Shown here: one piece after another, positions 63,985 to 64,000 of the stretch | Numbering within the stretch: position 1 is the stretch's first letter | Layout: each line of letters opens with the position of its first letter | Source of the DNA: Stropharia rugosoannulata | Lineage: Eukaryota; Basidiomycota; Agaricomycetes; Agaricales; Strophariaceae | Assembly (NCBI GenBank): GCA_028532985.1 | Contig: JANCIK010000003.1 | Span: 878,001 to 942,000, forward strand | Direction of reading: 5' to 3' | Length of the DNA stretch: 64,000 nucleotides | Made by a program: the position numbers and the translations under genes | The notes under the pieces: model-generated | The model's input: the letters and a program-made list of their open reading frames with translations, nothing else | The model's database searches: none | What the model was told of the DNA's origin: nothing

Positions 63985-64000
63985 GTGCGTCAGGCTTATG

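Overview
This window comes from the nuclear genome of a filamentous basidiomycete, most likely an Agaricomycete. Genes are dense, and most are cut by short introns (about 45-70 bp) with GT..AG ends. The protein set is typical of mushroom-forming fungi: a PriA/CPL1-type cysteine-rich secreted protein, a secreted RNase T2, a UstYa/DUF3328 protein, an Ole1-type desaturase fused to cytochrome b5, RSC4, PFA4 and ISC1. I see no complete transposon, CRISPR array or tRNA. Exon joins were made by eye, so internal splice sites are models; most starts, stops and family calls rest on conserved motifs.

Layout. 1-12 kb: the 3' part of a probable NAK-family kinase, a Ctr copper transporter, exonuclease V (EXO5), a CPL1-like secreted protein, an unknown membrane-anchored protein, nicotinamidase, and a small unknown protein. 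12-23.6 kb: two DExH/DEAH helicase genes fire head to head (a Ucp12/DHX57-type helicase and splicing factor PRP22). They are followed by a three-exon NXT1/p15-like mRNA-export gene that no long ORF reveals, and by a divergent ISC1-type sphingolipid phospholipase C. 23.8-35.5 kb: six minus-strand genes in a row (HSL-type lipase, MetAP2, RSC4-like bromodomain protein, delta-9 desaturase, CutC). 36-45 kb: an unknown protein with a CCCH-like N-terminus and a 12-residue repeat, the palmitoyltransferase PFA4, a possible mitochondrial protein and a large nuclear-looking protein. 45-55 kb: an SDR-like protein, a CASTOR-type ACT protein, RNase T2, mitochondrial EF-Ts and the snoRNP factor NAF1. 55-64 kb: a tiny signal-peptide protein, inorganic pyrophosphatase, a GCP4-type gamma-tubulin complex protein, a UstYa-like protein and a TBC-domain protein.

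Functional themes. RNA metabolism is prominent (two helicases, NXT, NAF1, RNase T2), but the genes look like ordinary core genome and not one cluster. Several pairs share short divergent promoters: 104 bp (NXT/ISC1), 117 bp (EF-Ts/NAF1), 150 bp (PFA4/unknown) and 175 bp (helicases). The points most worth a second look are the TBC protein that lacks both catalytic fingers, the desaturase whose third histidine box appears one histidine short, the stand-alone UstYa protein, the 36-bp coding minisatellite and a 12-bp perfect inverted repeat between divergent genes.
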